The notes under the pieces: model-generated
Databases searched by the model: none
Seen by the model: only the letters and a program-made list of their open reading frames with translations
Told to the model about the DNA's origin: nothing
In this document: positions 16,859 through 26,173 of the stretch, one piece after another
How the letters are laid out: every line of letters begins with the position of its first letter
How positions within the stretch are numbered: the stretch's first letter is position 1
Source of the DNA: an uncultured Clostridia bacterium
GTDB lineage: Bacteria > Bacillota > Clostridia > TANB77 > CAG-508
Assembly: GCA_947581895.1 (NCBI GenBank)
Contig: CANPWE010000007.1
Location: 1 to 50,120 of the forward strand
Reading direction: 5' to 3'
Length of the DNA: 50,120 bases
Made by a program: the position numbers and the translations under genes

Positions 16859-17827
16859 ATGTTTAGCAAGAATGATATTATAGGTAATACACCAATGATA
16901 AAAATAAATTATAAATATAAAGGAATTTATAATAAGATTTTTGTTAAATTAGAGTATTATAACATAACAGGAAGTATAAAAGATAGAGTAGCATTTTATA
17001 TGATTAATAATGCAAAAAAAAGAGGTCAATTAACAGAAAATATGCCAATTATTGAGGCAACAAGTGGAAATACGGGAATTGCATTATCTGCAATTGGAAG
17101 TTATTATAAACATCCAGTATATATATTTATGCCAGATTGGGTTAGTAAAGAAAGAATTGATTTAATGAAGGGATATGGAGCAAAGGTATTTCTTATTTCA
17201 AAAGAAGAAGGTGGGTTTATAGAATGTGTCAAAAAGGCAAAAGAAATGGCTGTGAAAGTAAATGGATTTTTTACTAATCAATTTGCAAATAAAGATAATT
17301 TTTTGGCTCATTTTGAGACAACTGGAGAAGAAATTTTAAAACAAGTTTCTGAAAGGATAGGTGGATTTGTATCTGGAGTTGGAACAGGTGGAACTTTAAT
17401 GGGTATTGGTCAAAGATTAAAAAAAGAGTATAAATCTATGAGTATTACTGCAATAGAGCCAGATAAAATGCCGATTATATCTGGTGGAAAGATGTTAGGA
17501 CAACATAAAATAGAGGGAATTGGGGATGATTTTATACCAGAGTTATTAGATAGAAGTAAAGTTGATAAGATTATGTTGATTAATGATGATGATGCAATAA
17601 ATATGTCTAGGAAAATTTCTAGGGAGTTGGGGATTGGTGTTGGAATTTCGTCAGGAGCTAATTTTTTGGGAAGTGTGTTGTTGGCAGATGAAGTTAGAGG
17701 TGGTGTTGTTACTGTTTTTGCTGATGATAATAAAAAGTATTTGTCTACTGAGTTATCTGGGGATATGGATTTAAATTTAGGTTTTATATCTAATCAAATT
17801 GAGTTGGTGGATTATGATTTTCAGTAG
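16859..17827 (+). CDS. cysK: Cysteine synthase family PLP enzyme
   Basis: A 322-residue fold-type II PLP enzyme, O-acetylserine (thiol)lyase-like, making cysteine from O-acetylserine and sulphide. PLP-binding Lys41 lies in GSIKDRVA. The substrate loop is TSGNTGI (67-74), and the phosphate-binding loop GVGTGGTLMG is near 172-181. A Ser-Gly pair near the C-terminus (GISSGANF) contacts the PLP ring. GAGGAGG sits four to five bases before the ATG. The length fits CysK/CysM (300-325). No cysE neighbour is present, so cystathionine-beta-synthase-like or diaminopropionate-type substrates cannot be excluded. A palindromic element begins about 25 bases after the stop. Confidence 0.85.
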   Translation: MFSKNDIIGNTPMIKINYKYKGIYNKIFVKLEYYNITGSIKDRVAFYMINNAKKRGQLTENMPIIEATSGNTGIALSAIGSYYKHPVYIFMPDWVSKERIDLMKGYGAKVFLISKEEGGFIECVKKAKEMAVKVNGFFTNQFANKDNFLAHFETTGEEILKQVSERIGGFVSGVGTGGTLMGIGQRLKKEYKSMSITAIEPDKMPIISGGKMLGQHKIEGIGDDFIPELLDRSKVDKIMLINDDDAINMSRKISRELGIGVGISSGANFLGSVLLADEVRGGVVTVFADDNKKYLSTELSGDMDLNLGFISNQIELVDYDFQ

Positions 17828-17851
17828 ATAATGGATGTTAGTGGTTAGGGC

Positions 17852-18032
17852 TTTTGCAGTTAGCCGTCAAATTCCATAGTTATGTAATGCAGGAAAATAT
17901 ATTAATATTCCGTTCGTTTGCTGGCGCTTGAGTTTTGTGGAAGACTTTATTTGGGAGCGCCAAACTGCGCACTCCACTGCATATTAATATATTTTCCTGC
18001 ATTACATAACTATGGAATTTGACTACTCTACA
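17852..18032 (+). repeat. Long palindromic element, copy B (42-bp perfect arms)
   Basis: Perfect 42-base arms at 17866-17907 and 17982-18023 enclose a 74-base loop. The loop has its own GTTTG.TGGCGCT / AGCGCCAAAC pairing. The left flank is CTTTTGCAGTTAGCCG and the right flank TACTCTACAGAAA. The loop is almost identical to that of copy C (29264). The arms differ from copy C by a paired change: C with G here, A with T there. Confidence 0.9.
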
Positions 18033-18095
18033 GAAATGTGTTATTTGAAAAGTGTTAGATAGTGGTGAGTGGATGAATTTTTATTTATTTTTGTA

Positions 18096-18124
18096 TTGAC
18101 AATTTGGTTAAGAGAAATTATAAT
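18096..18124 (+). promoter_or_regulatory. Consensus promoter for the repeat protein
   Basis: TTGACA 18096-18101, 17-base spacer, TATAAT 18119-18124. A GCCATT..AATGGC hairpin follows in the leader. Confidence 0.85.
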
Positions 18125-18180
18125 ATGGTACGTTAGCCATTAAAAATGGCAAAATTTATATGAAAGGGGGCCGTTCATGT

Positions 18181-19050
18181 ATGAAACGGTCAGCAGTATG
18201 CACATTAGTAATTATAGTAGTTGGAGTTGTATCACTCCTCATAGGTTTGTTTATGTTAACATCTATGAAAAAAGATACAGTTGTTACTCATTTAACAGCA
18301 TCAGAAATGAATGTAGCAACAGTAGAGACAGAAGAAATAATTGATGCACCAGAAACAATGCCAGAAGGAGTAATAACACCAGTAGAGACAGAAGGAATAA
18401 TTGACACACCAGAAACAATGCCAACAGGAATGATAACACCAGTAGAGACAGAAGGAATGATTAATGCACCAGAAACAGTGCCAGCAGGATTAGTAACACC
18501 AGTAGAGACAGAAGGATTAGTTAATGTACCTGAAACAATGCCAGCAGGAATCGTAACACCAGTAGAGACAGAAGGAATAGTCAATGTACCTGAAACAATG
18601 CCAAAAGAATCAGAAACAGCAGTAAAGACAGAAGGAATAATCGATGCAACTGAAAGAATACCAACAGGGTTAGAAATACCAGTAAAGGCAGAAGGAATAA
18701 TTGACACACCTGAAAGAATGCCAACAGGATCAGAAACACCAGCAAAGACAGAAGGAGTAACCGACGCACCAGGAACAATACCAACAGATTGGATAACACC
18801 AGCAAAGACAGAAGGAGTAACCGACGCACCAGGAACAATACCAACAGATTGGATAACACCAGCAAAGACAGAAGGAGTAACCGACGCACCAGGAACAATA
18901 CCAACAGATTGGATAAAGCCAGCAAAGACAGAAGGAGTAACCGACGCACCAGGAACAATACCAACGGAATGGATAACACCGGCAGAAACAGAAGGAATAA
19001 TTGATGCACCAGGAACAATACCAACAGAATGGATAACGGTAATAACATAA
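18181..19050 (+). CDS. Membrane-anchored 20-residue tandem-repeat protein
   Basis: A 289-residue protein: a basic N-terminus, one membrane helix (about 7-29), then about twelve tandem 20-residue repeats of the type ETEGIIDAPETMPTGxITPV, rich in Thr, Glu, Pro and Gly, to the end. AAAGGGGG precedes the ATG at 18181. An earlier in-frame ATG at 18160 overlaps the RBS. The start codon sits in a small CCGTT/AACGG hairpin. The extracellular rod lacks Lys-Arg clusters and a sortase motif; it may be a spacer-like stalk or a substrate for glycosylation. The codons are more G+C-rich than the neighbours, and CGG is codon 3. No homologue recognised. Confidence 0.65.
   Translation: MKRSAVCTLVIIVVGVVSLLIGLFMLTSMKKDTVVTHLTASEMNVATVETEEIIDAPETMPEGVITPVETEGIIDTPETMPTGMITPVETEGMINAPETVPAGLVTPVETEGLVNVPETMPAGIVTPVETEGIVNVPETMPKESETAVKTEGIIDATERIPTGLEIPVKAEGIIDTPERMPTGSETPAKTEGVTDAPGTIPTDWITPAKTEGVTDAPGTIPTDWITPAKTEGVTDAPGTIPTDWIKPAKTEGVTDAPGTIPTEWITPAETEGIIDAPGTIPTEWITVIT
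18309..19029 (+). repeat. 60-bp coding minisatellite, about 12 units
   Basis: The period is exactly 60 bases. Units from about 18720 to 18960 are nearly identical (CCAGCAAAGACAGAAGGAGT is shared), while earlier units have diverged. This fits recent expansion by slippage or unequal crossing-over at the 3' half. Confidence 0.9.
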
Positions 19051-19286
19051 AATAAATAATATTAAAGAAAAGATATAATAGAATTAAAATAGAATGTTTT
19101 AGAAACAATCATAAAAATAGGGAGTACGAAGTGGCATAGTAAGTACTTGTCACAAGATAAAAACAATATATCTTTTATTCCAATATAGGTAAGGAATTAA
19201 AGATTTTATAATATATTTTATATAATTCGGTTTTTCTTTTATATTTTTGAAAAAAGAATGCCTTAACATATATAGCAAATGTGCAA

Positions 19287-19313
19287 AATGGTGTCCTAAA
19301 ATAGGACACCATT
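19287..19313 (-). terminator. Hairpin between convergent genes
   Basis: AATGGTGTCCTA / TAGGACACCATT is a perfect stem with a three-base loop, 15 bases beyond the LRR protein's stop on the minus strand. No long T tract, so efficiency is uncertain. 19051-19286 holds nothing else I can support. Confidence 0.6.
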
Positions 19314-19327
19314 AATTTATATAAATG

Positions 19328-20848
19328 TTATATACCTTTATATTTTCTATTTTTTAAATAAGCAAATATACTAACACCAAGTATAACAATTAATGAAGTT
19401 ATTAATGCAGTTCCAACACCAGTTTGTGGTAATTTGTCTGTAGATACAGTTTTATCAGTTTGTCCTTTGTTGCTATCATTTTTTGTACCACTATTGTTAG
19501 AACTTCCATTATTTGTTCCTCCATTTGTTGTACCACCATTGTTAGAATTTCCATTATTTGTATCTGTTTTAGTTCCATTAGCATATACGGAAACATTATC
19601 ATAAGATTCAACTTTTAAAGCAGGACAGCTTAATGTTGCATCATTACCAGCAACATCTTTAATATCTCCTCCTTTATAATCAACTGTTGCCATTATACCT
19701 TTATCTGTGTCTTTTATAGTATAAGTATATGTAATTGAAGAACCACCAATTACTCCATCTGTTAATTGTATGTTTTGTCCATCTCCAAATTTAATAGTTA
19801 AAGTTGGAGCTGTTTTTCCATCTACATTTTCACTAAAGTTTACATTTATTACTAATTTATTTCCTGTTGGAACTATAAACATTTTTTTATTTGTATCTTC
19901 ATAACCCAACACACTTTTAGAAGTTACTAAAATATCTGTAACTGTAGGTGCTGTAACATCACTTCCTGAACTTGCTTTATCCCAATTTGCAATATAGTCA
20001 AAAGGTATTTCATTTTCTTCAGCAAATTCTTTAGAAACCATGCCATCATTACCATAAATGGTTAGTTTAGGACAGTCCTGAAAAGTATGCTCTTCTATAC
20101 TTGAAACATTATCTGGAATTAAGATTTTTTGTAAATTTTTGCAGTTATAAAATGCTCCGGAATAAAAGTCTCCTTCTATAGTAGTAACATTATCTGGAAT
20201 TTTTACACTAGTTAAGCTACTACAATTAGAAAATGTATCTTTATATATTGTTGTTAAATTTTTTGGAAGTATTATTTCTTTCATACCAGTACACCTACTA
20301 AAAGCTCCATTTTCTATTGAAATAACACTATCTGGTATTGTAACACTTTGTAAACCACTACAACTCATAAAAGCACCTGATCCTATTGAAATAACACTAT
20401 CTGGTATAGTAATACTTTGTAAACCACTACAACCAGAAAAAGCATAACTTCCTATTGAAGTAAGTTTTTTAGAAAGGGTTATAGATTTCATTCCAGTGCA
20501 ATTTGAAAAAGAGCTATCACCTATTTCTGTTATTGTATCTGGCATAATTACTTCTGTTATACCAACACAATTAGTAAACACAGAAGGACCCGTGTAATCA
20601 GTCTTAGAACGACCTACTGAGATAACAGTTTTTCCATCTATTTTTTCTGGAATTGTAACTTTGCCTGTTATGTTAGCAGTTTCACATATTAAATTTATAA
20701 CATTTTCATTATCATCTAAATCATAACTCCACTCTATATTTTGAGCATCATCTTTATATGTTTGTCTTGATGCTGCATTTGAGATATTTGGAACCAATAA
20801 TAAAATGCTTGTAAGTATAATCATAATTATATATTTTTCTTTTGTCAT
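19328..20848 (-). CDS. Sortase-anchored leucine-rich-repeat surface protein (BspA type)
   Basis: A 506-residue secreted protein. It has a signal peptide (about 1-26, ending SNAAS) and at least seven BspA-type LRR units at about 80-270 (ITEIGDSSFSNCTGMKSITL, VISIGSGAFMSCSGLQSVTI and so on). An Ig-like/cohesion domain lies at about 290-420 and an Asn/Gly/Ser/Thr-rich wall spacer at 425-470. The sortase signal LPQTG is at 473-477, followed by a membrane helix and a basic tail (KNRKYKGI). AAAGGAGG precedes the ATG. The promoter is at 20903-20932. BspA-like proteins of gut and oral bacteria bind host or bacterial surfaces; the target here is unknown. Confidence 0.9.
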   Translation of the reverse strand: MTKEKYIIMIILTSILLLVPNISNAASRQTYKDDAQNIEWSYDLDDNENVINLICETANITGKVTIPEKIDGKTVISVGRSKTDYTGPSVFTNCVGITEVIMPDTITEIGDSSFSNCTGMKSITLSKKLTSIGSYAFSGCSGLQSITIPDSVISIGSGAFMSCSGLQSVTIPDSVISIENGAFSRCTGMKEIILPKNLTTIYKDTFSNCSSLTSVKIPDNVTTIEGDFYSGAFYNCKNLQKILIPDNVSSIEEHTFQDCPKLTIYGNDGMVSKEFAEENEIPFDYIANWDKASSGSDVTAPTVTDILVTSKSVLGYEDTNKKMFIVPTGNKLVINVNFSENVDGKTAPTLTIKFGDGQNIQLTDGVIGGSSITYTYTIKDTDKGIMATVDYKGGDIKDVAGNDATLSCPALKVESYDNVSVYANGTKTDTNNGNSNNGGTTNGGTNNGSSNNSGTKNDSNKGQTDKTVSTDKLPQTGVGTALITSLIVILGVSIFAYLKNRKYKGI

Positions 20849-20902
20849 TTTTTCACCTCCTTTTATCTTTAGAACATAATAATCGATATAATCGACATAT
20901 TT

Positions 20903-20932
20903 ATTCTATATCACGAAATTTGTTTGTGTCAA
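20903..20932 (-). promoter_or_regulatory. Promoter of the LRR surface protein
   Basis: On the minus strand TTGACA (20932-20927), an 18-base spacer and TAGAAT (20908-20903). An ATCGAT-like inverted repeat lies in the leader. Confidence 0.6.
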
Positions 20933-21115
20933 GTAAAAATAGTCAATTTTTGTAAAATTTTCTATCCCAATATTTTCAACTATTTTAACACTTTTTTAAG
21001 TTCTCTTAACAAAAAAGTGCTAATTTTATATAATATATTTCATCTCTAAAAAACATCTTTAATAATACAAAAATAATATATTAATTAATTTCAAATTTTC
21101 AAATTGTTACCATTT

Positions 21116-21164
21116 AATACTTTTCACATAACTATCGAATTTGACGGCCTATTGCAAAAGTATT
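21116..21164 (-). repeat. Half palindromic element on the minus strand
   Basis: Read on the minus strand it is ACTTTTGCAATAGGCCG followed by the arm GTCAAATTCGATAGTTATGT, then AAAAGTATT, which pairs with the AATACTTTT at the start. The right arm is missing. The fourth arm variant (TTCGATAG) is seen here. The remaining gap 20933-21260 shows only AT-rich sequence. Confidence 0.65.
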
Positions 21165-21260
21165 AAACAATAACTTCAAATTAAAATAATATAAAACACC
21201 CACTTTACAATAATTTTATCATCTTATATAATTGCTTTATACTGTTATATATATAAAATA

Positions 21261-21473
21261 AAAGGAGGAAAAGAAAGTGAACAACATTATAGAAGTGAAG
21301 AATTTACTACATACTATTATATAAAAACAAATGAAATTTTGAAAACATTAGAAGAATTTAATTTTGCAACATTAAAACCAATAATAACAAATATGGGAAT
21401 AATGTTAGGATTTACAATTCTATTTATTATATTAGCAAATATAGTAACAAAAAGAAAAAGAAACATAGGATAA
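21261..21473 (+). pseudogene. C-terminal remnant of a membrane protein, perhaps an ABC permease
   Basis: A frame open through 21261-21473 encodes about 70 residues. A charged stretch (ESEQHYRSEEF) is followed by ILKTLEEFNFATLKPIITN, one membrane helix (MGIMLGFTILFIILANIV) and a basic tail TKRKRNIG. No start codon lies in frame before the helix. In another frame, GTG at 21277 after AAAGGAGG begins MNNIIEVKNLL, which looks like the first residues of an ABC ATPase and soon stops. It may be the scar of an ABC transporter operon reduced to its two ends. Confidence 0.45.
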
Positions 21474-21563
21474 AAAAGAGGTTGAAGTTTGAAGTAAAGG
21501 AAAATTAAGTTTAGTATTTTTTAATTAAATTTTATGAATTAAATGAAAGGAAGAACAATAATT

Positions 21564-23771
21564 ATGAAAAAAATAATTTTATCTATTGATGGAATGACTT
21601 GTAGTGCTTGTTCTAATGGATTAGAAAAATATTTAAATAAACAAAAAGGAATTTCAAATGCTACTGTTAATCTTGTAATGGCAAATGCTAGTATTGAATA
21701 TGATGAAAAATTATTAAATCAAAAAAAGATTGAGGAATTTGTAAAAGAAGCAGGATTTAAAAGTTTAGGTGAATTTAAAGAAATAAAAATTGAAGAAAAA
21801 AATAAAAAAGAAAAAATAAAATTTATATTTTTTACAATATTAGCAATAGTTCTAATGTATATTTCAATGGGACATATGATTAATTTACCAACAATTCCTT
21901 TTCTTGATCCACATACTAATATCACAAATTATATGATTAGTTTACTTGTATTAACAATATGTTTCATGATTTATGGTTTTGATATTTTAAAAAATGGATA
22001 TAAAAACTTAATTCATAAAACTCCTAATATGGATACATTAGTAAGTATAGGAGCCATCACAAGTCTATTATATAGTATTTATAATATGTATATTGTATTT
22101 ACAGGTGATCACACACAAATTATGAACTTATATTTTGAGTCAGCTGCAATAGTAATTTATTTTATAAAACTTGGTAGATATATTGATGGAATTAGTAAAG
22201 ACAAAACAAAAGGAGCAATTCAAAAATTAGTAAAGATTACACCTAATACAGCAGTTGTAAAAATAGATGGAATAGAAAAAACAGTTACATTAGATGAAAT
22301 TCATAAAGGAGATATTGTAATAAGTAGGGCAGGAGAAAAAATAGCAGTAGATGGAGAAATAATAACAGGAAAAGCACATTTAGATGAATCATTTATTACA
22401 GGAGAAAGTAAACCAGTATCAAAACAAACAGGGAACAAAGTAATTGCAGGAAGTATGAATTATGATGGATATATTGAGTATAAAGCAGAAAAAATTGGAA
22501 AAGAATCAACAATATCAGAAATTGTAAGATTGGTGATAGAAGCAAGTAATACAAAAGCTCCAATTGCAAAAATAGCTGATAAAGTATCAGGATATTTTGT
22601 ACCTAGTGTAATGGTAATTGCAATAATTACTTTTTTAGTATATCTACTAATTGGACAAGGTTTTGAAACAGCAATAACATCATTTGTTACTGTACTAGTT
22701 GTAGCATGTCCTTGTAGTTTGGGTTTAGCAACACCACTTGCTATTGTTGTAAGTGAGGGATTGTGTGCAAGTAATGGAATACTAGTAAAGAAAAGTGAAA
22801 TATTAGAAAATGCCCAAAAAGTAAATACTATTGTATTTGATAAAACAGGAACATTAACTTATGGTAAATTAAAAATTTCTGATGTATTAAATTATAGTAA
22901 TATAAATAATGAAAAATTATTACAATTAATTGGTAGCATAGAAAGTAAAGTGACACATCCTATAGGAAAGGCATTTACAGATTATATAGAACAAAATAAA
23001 ATGCAAATATTACAAGTAGAAGAATTTGAAAATATAGTAGGATATGGAATAGTAGGAAAAATAGAAAATGAAAAATTCATATTAGGAAATGCAAAAATAC
23101 TTGAAAAATATGAAATAGATAATAATCATTTAGAAGATGAAAAAAAATTAGCTGAAAATGGAAACAGTATTATATATGTAGTAAAAGATAAAAAAATAAT
23201 TGCACTTATTGGTGTAAATGATATTGTTAGAGAAAATACAAAAGATGTAATAAGTATTTTGAACAAAAATAAAATACAAACAATAATGTTGACTGGGGAT
23301 AATAAGGAAACTGCTGAAAAGATTGCTAAAAATATAGGGATAACAAAAGTTATTTCAAATGTTATACCATCAGAAAAGGCAAAAACAATAAAAGAGTTAA
23401 AACAAGAAAAAAGATATGTTATGATGTGTGGAGATGGAATAAATGATAGCCCAGCACTTGCAAGTTCTGATATAGGTGTAAGTGTAAATAGTGGAACTGA
23501 TATTGCAATGGATTCATCTGATGTAATTTTAACAAAAAATGATTTAAAAAGTATTTTTAACCTAATTAAGATTAGTAAAAAAACAATTAGAAATATTAAA
23601 CAAAATTTATTTTGGGCATTTTTCTATAATGTTTTGATGATTCCTATAGCAATAGGTTTACTAAAACCTATTGGAATTTCAATTAATCCAATGATAGCAA
23701 GTGGAGCTATGGTTTTTAGTAGTATTACTGTTATATTAAATGCATTAAGATTAAGAAAAATAAAATTTTAA
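21564..23771 (+). CDS. copA: Copper-exporting P1B-type ATPase
   Basis: A 735-residue heavy-metal pump. It has one N-terminal metal-binding domain (GMTCSAC, residues 10-16) and eight predicted membrane helices. The actuator TGES is in FITGESKPV. The CPC metal site (ACPCSLGLATP) is near 384-386, phosphorylation site D426 in DKTGTLT, the HP motif in SKVTHPIGKA, and hinge GDGINDSPAL near 623. CPC with a GMTCxxC domain defines Cu(I) transport. The start at 21564 follows GGAAGAAC; the ATG at 21543 overlaps the RBS. No CopY or CsoR gene adjoins. A DUF305-type protein lies 4 kb downstream but is not linked. Confidence 0.92.
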   Translation: MKKIILSIDGMTCSACSNGLEKYLNKQKGISNATVNLVMANASIEYDEKLLNQKKIEEFVKEAGFKSLGEFKEIKIEEKNKKEKIKFIFFTILAIVLMYISMGHMINLPTIPFLDPHTNITNYMISLLVLTICFMIYGFDILKNGYKNLIHKTPNMDTLVSIGAITSLLYSIYNMYIVFTGDHTQIMNLYFESAAIVIYFIKLGRYIDGISKDKTKGAIQKLVKITPNTAVVKIDGIEKTVTLDEIHKGDIVISRAGEKIAVDGEIITGKAHLDESFITGESKPVSKQTGNKVIAGSMNYDGYIEYKAEKIGKESTISEIVRLVIEASNTKAPIAKIADKVSGYFVPSVMVIAIITFLVYLLIGQGFETAITSFVTVLVVACPCSLGLATPLAIVVSEGLCASNGILVKKSEILENAQKVNTIVFDKTGTLTYGKLKISDVLNYSNINNEKLLQLIGSIESKVTHPIGKAFTDYIEQNKMQILQVEEFENIVGYGIVGKIENEKFILGNAKILEKYEIDNNHLEDEKKLAENGNSIIYVVKDKKIIALIGVNDIVRENTKDVISILNKNKIQTIMLTGDNKETAEKIAKNIGITKVISNVIPSEKAKTIKELKQEKRYVMMCGDGINDSPALASSDIGVSVNSGTDIAMDSSDVILTKNDLKSIFNLIKISKKTIRNIKQNLFWAFFYNVLMIPIAIGLLKPIGISINPMIASGAMVFSSITVILNALRLRKIKF

Positions 23772-23901
23772 ATAAGTGATGAAATTAAGTAAAAAATGAG
23801 TTATAATAGGAACCAAACAAAAAATAATTTTATAATTATCATATAATAATTATTATAAAAAATATGTTTTAAAAAAGTAAATATGAAAAGGAGTAATGAA
23901 A

Positions 23902-25089
23902 ATGAAAGATACAATGATTTCAGAAAATATTAAATATATAGGAGCAGATGATAAAGATATAGATTTATTTGAAAATCAATATATTGTTCCAAATGGAGTT
24001 TCATATAATTCATATATTATAATTGATGAAAAAATAGCGATAATGGATACAATAGATAAAAGAAAAACTGATGAATGGTTAAATAATTTAGAAAATGCTT
24101 TAAATGGTAAAATACCTGATTATCTTATAATTTCACATTTGGAACCAGATCATGCATATAATATTGGAACAATAGTAAATAAATATCCAAATATAAAATT
24201 AGTTGGTAATAATAAAACTTTTGCATTTTTACCACAATTTTTTGATATTGCAAATTTAAATGAAAGAAAAGTTGAAGTAAAAGATGGTGATGTTTTAGAT
24301 TTAGGAAAACATAAATTACATTTTATTATGGCTCCTATGGTACATTGGCCTGAAGTAATGATGGAATATGAGGAAAGTGAAAAAATATTATTTTCAGCAG
24401 ATGGATTTGGAAAATTTGGTACATTAGATACTGATGAAGATTGGGATTGTGAAGCAAGAAGGTATTATTTTAATATAGTTGGAAAATATGGTGTACAAGT
24501 TCAATCTGTATTAAAAAAGGCAAGTTTACTTGATATAAAAACAATTTGCCCTTTACATGGACCAATATTAAAAGAAAATTTATCTCATTATGTTGAAAAA
24601 TATGATATTTGGAGTAAATATGAAGTTGAGAGTGAAGGTGTTTATATTGCTTGTGCATCTATACATGGTAATACTTTTAAAGTTTGTGAAAAATTAAAAG
24701 AGATATTAGAAGAAAAAGGTGCTAGTAAAGTAGTACTTGCAGATTTATCACATGAAGATTTTGCAGAGGCAATAGAAGATTGTTTTAGGTATGGAAAAGT
24801 AATATTTGCATCATCTACTTATAATATGGAAATTTTTTCACCAATGAGAAATTTGTTAATGGATTTAAAGGAAAAAAATTATCAAAATAGAAAAGTTGGG
24901 ATTATAGAAAATGGAACTTGGGCTCCAAATTCAGCTAAATGTATGAAAGAGATTTTATCTGCAATGAAGAATATTGAAGTTGTGGAGCCTGTTATTACAA
25001 TTAGGTCAACATTGAAGGATGATGATGTGGAAAAATTAGAAAATTTGGCAGAGGTGATTTTGAAAGATAGTGATAAAATTGTTAAATAG
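23902..25089 (+). CDS. fprA: Flavodiiron protein (A-type flavoprotein, FprA-like)
   Basis: A 395-residue cytoplasmic enzyme reducing O2 to water or NO to N2O, protecting anaerobes. The N-terminal metallo-beta-lactamase-like domain has the diiron ligands H79-x-E81-x-D83-H84, H148 (MVHWPE), D167 (SADGFG) and H219 (CPLHGP). The C-terminal flavodoxin domain from about 245 has an FMN-phosphate loop-like ASIHGNT. AAAAGGAG lies eight bases before the ATG at 23902; the ATG at 23896 is too close. It is monocistronic. The electron donor (rubredoxin) is not in the window. Confidence 0.93.
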   Translation: MKDTMISENIKYIGADDKDIDLFENQYIVPNGVSYNSYIIIDEKIAIMDTIDKRKTDEWLNNLENALNGKIPDYLIISHLEPDHAYNIGTIVNKYPNIKLVGNNKTFAFLPQFFDIANLNERKVEVKDGDVLDLGKHKLHFIMAPMVHWPEVMMEYEESEKILFSADGFGKFGTLDTDEDWDCEARRYYFNIVGKYGVQVQSVLKKASLLDIKTICPLHGPILKENLSHYVEKYDIWSKYEVESEGVYIACASIHGNTFKVCEKLKEILEEKGASKVVLADLSHEDFAEAIEDCFRYGKVIFASSTYNMEIFSPMRNLLMDLKEKNYQNRKVGIIENGTWAPNSAKCMKEILSAMKNIEVVEPVITIRSTLKDDDVEKLENLAEVILKDSDKIVK

Positions 25090-25133
25090 TAACATAAAAT
25101 TTGACAAAATTTGACAAAATTTTTAAAAAGTTA

Positions 25134-25162
25134 TTGACATAATTCTGATGGAATAGTATAAT
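25134..25162 (+). promoter_or_regulatory. Consensus promoter for the HD hydrolase
   Basis: TTGACA 25134-25139, 17-base spacer, TATAAT 25157-25162. Two copies of TTGACAAAA lie just upstream, and an AAATCCC/GGGTTT hairpin is in the leader. Confidence 0.85.
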
Positions 25163-25279
25163 TTACAAAAAGAAAATTCCTTTGAAAAAATCTGATTTTA
25201 TAGAATTAATTATTTTTTTTGGTAAATCCCTAAAGGGTTTATATAAAACTTTATGAATTATTTAATAGGAGGAATTTGT

Positions 25280-25960
25280 ATGTTGAGCTTCAATGGAGAT
25301 GATAACATGTCTATTCAAAGTTCGAATCAATTCTTAGAGCGGAGAATAACTATCTTATTTGGTACGAATTCTCAAGCAATAAAGGCTCTGGATTTGGTAA
25401 GAGAGGAAATGTCTGCTGCTAAGGGTTTCAAAAGAGACAATGGTTCAGACTACTACAATCATTGTATTGAGGTTGCAAATACGTTGATTTCGTTTTGCAT
25501 AAAGGATGAAGACGTTATTTGTGCAGCTTTACTGCATGATATTGTAGAAGATGTGGAAGGATATACAAGAGAGACAATAAAAAGAATGTTTAATGAAAGA
25601 GTGGCAGAACTGGTGATGTTGGTAACAAAGGAGCCAGATGTTAGCTACAAAGAAGCGGAAAATATGCAAAGTTATCTTAATCAGATTGTCCAGGATAGAG
25701 ATGCTTCTGCAATAAAAACATCAGATCGAATGCATAATATGATGACCTTAGAGGAGAAATCTTTTGAGGCAAGATACAACAAAGCAATGGAAACTAAAAT
25801 TTACTACTTACCGTTTTTCCGGGAGTGTAGTGCTAGGTATCCAAGATATGAGAATTTGTTCGATTCAGCAAGATCCCAAATCGAACCTCTGATTTTTCAT
25901 ATCGAGTCATTTTATGAAGAAATTCAAAAGCTTAGGCAACAAATTGAGAATAATTCATAA
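25280..25960 (+). CDS. HD-domain hydrolase, SpoT/Mesh1-like small alarmone hydrolase
   Basis: A 226-residue protein. The HD metal site is formed by H61 (YNHCIEVA), H86-D87 (ALLHDIVED) and D149 (KTSDRMHNM), and E90-D91 is the pair typical of (p)ppGpp hydrolases. There is no synthetase domain, so it resembles stand-alone alarmone hydrolases; other phosphohydrolase roles remain possible. The C-terminus is a coiled coil (EEIQKLRQQIEN). The start at 25280 follows TAGGAGG. The gene is richer in G+C than its neighbours and has its own consensus promoter and terminator, which suggests acquisition as a single unit. It contains two in-frame CGG codons. Confidence 0.85.
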   Translation: MLSFNGDDNMSIQSSNQFLERRITILFGTNSQAIKALDLVREEMSAAKGFKRDNGSDYYNHCIEVANTLISFCIKDEDVICAALLHDIVEDVEGYTRETIKRMFNERVAELVMLVTKEPDVSYKEAENMQSYLNQIVQDRDASAIKTSDRMHNMMTLEEKSFEARYNKAMETKIYYLPFFRECSARYPRYENLFDSARSQIEPLIFHIESFYEEIQKLRQQIENNS

Positions 25961-25963
25961 GGG

Positions 25964-25999
25964 AAAATCCGAGGTACTTTATGTGCCTTGGATTTTTTA
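25964..25999 (+). terminator. Rho-independent terminator
   Basis: AAAATCCGAGGTAC / GTGCCTTGGATTTT hairpin followed by a T run, a few bases after the HD gene. Confidence 0.85.
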
Positions 26000-26040
26000 T
26001 GCATTTTGGGTGTATATTTGGTATGCAAAAAATATACAGG

Positions 26041-26079
26041 TTACATAATGTTGCAATTCAACAAATAATGTGATATAAT
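26041..26079 (+). promoter_or_regulatory. Promoter of the lipoprotein, related to the one at 6551
   Basis: TTGCAA 26051-26056, 17-base spacer, TATAAT 26074-26079. TGTTG/CAACA is an inverted repeat over the -35. The 39 bases from TTACATAATGTTG to the -10 line up base for base with 6551-6589, sharing TTACATAATGTTG and the ATGTG before the -10. Confidence 0.8.
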
Positions 26080-26173
26080 TTATGTATGAGCCTAATTTGG
26101 CTTTATACAAAAGTTCTGGGAATTCCCAGATAAACACTATTATACACCGTATTGGTAGAAAGGAAAAACACTT

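Noticed and set aside
18309..19029. Regular 60-bp repeats that might be taken for a CRISPR array
   Set aside because: There are no unique spacers; the whole period is repeated and codes in frame with an upstream ATG and RBS.
18581..19108. Long minus-strand ORFs opposite the repeat protein
   Set aside because: They are shadows of the codon-periodic repeat; they have no RBS and an extreme Leu-only composition.
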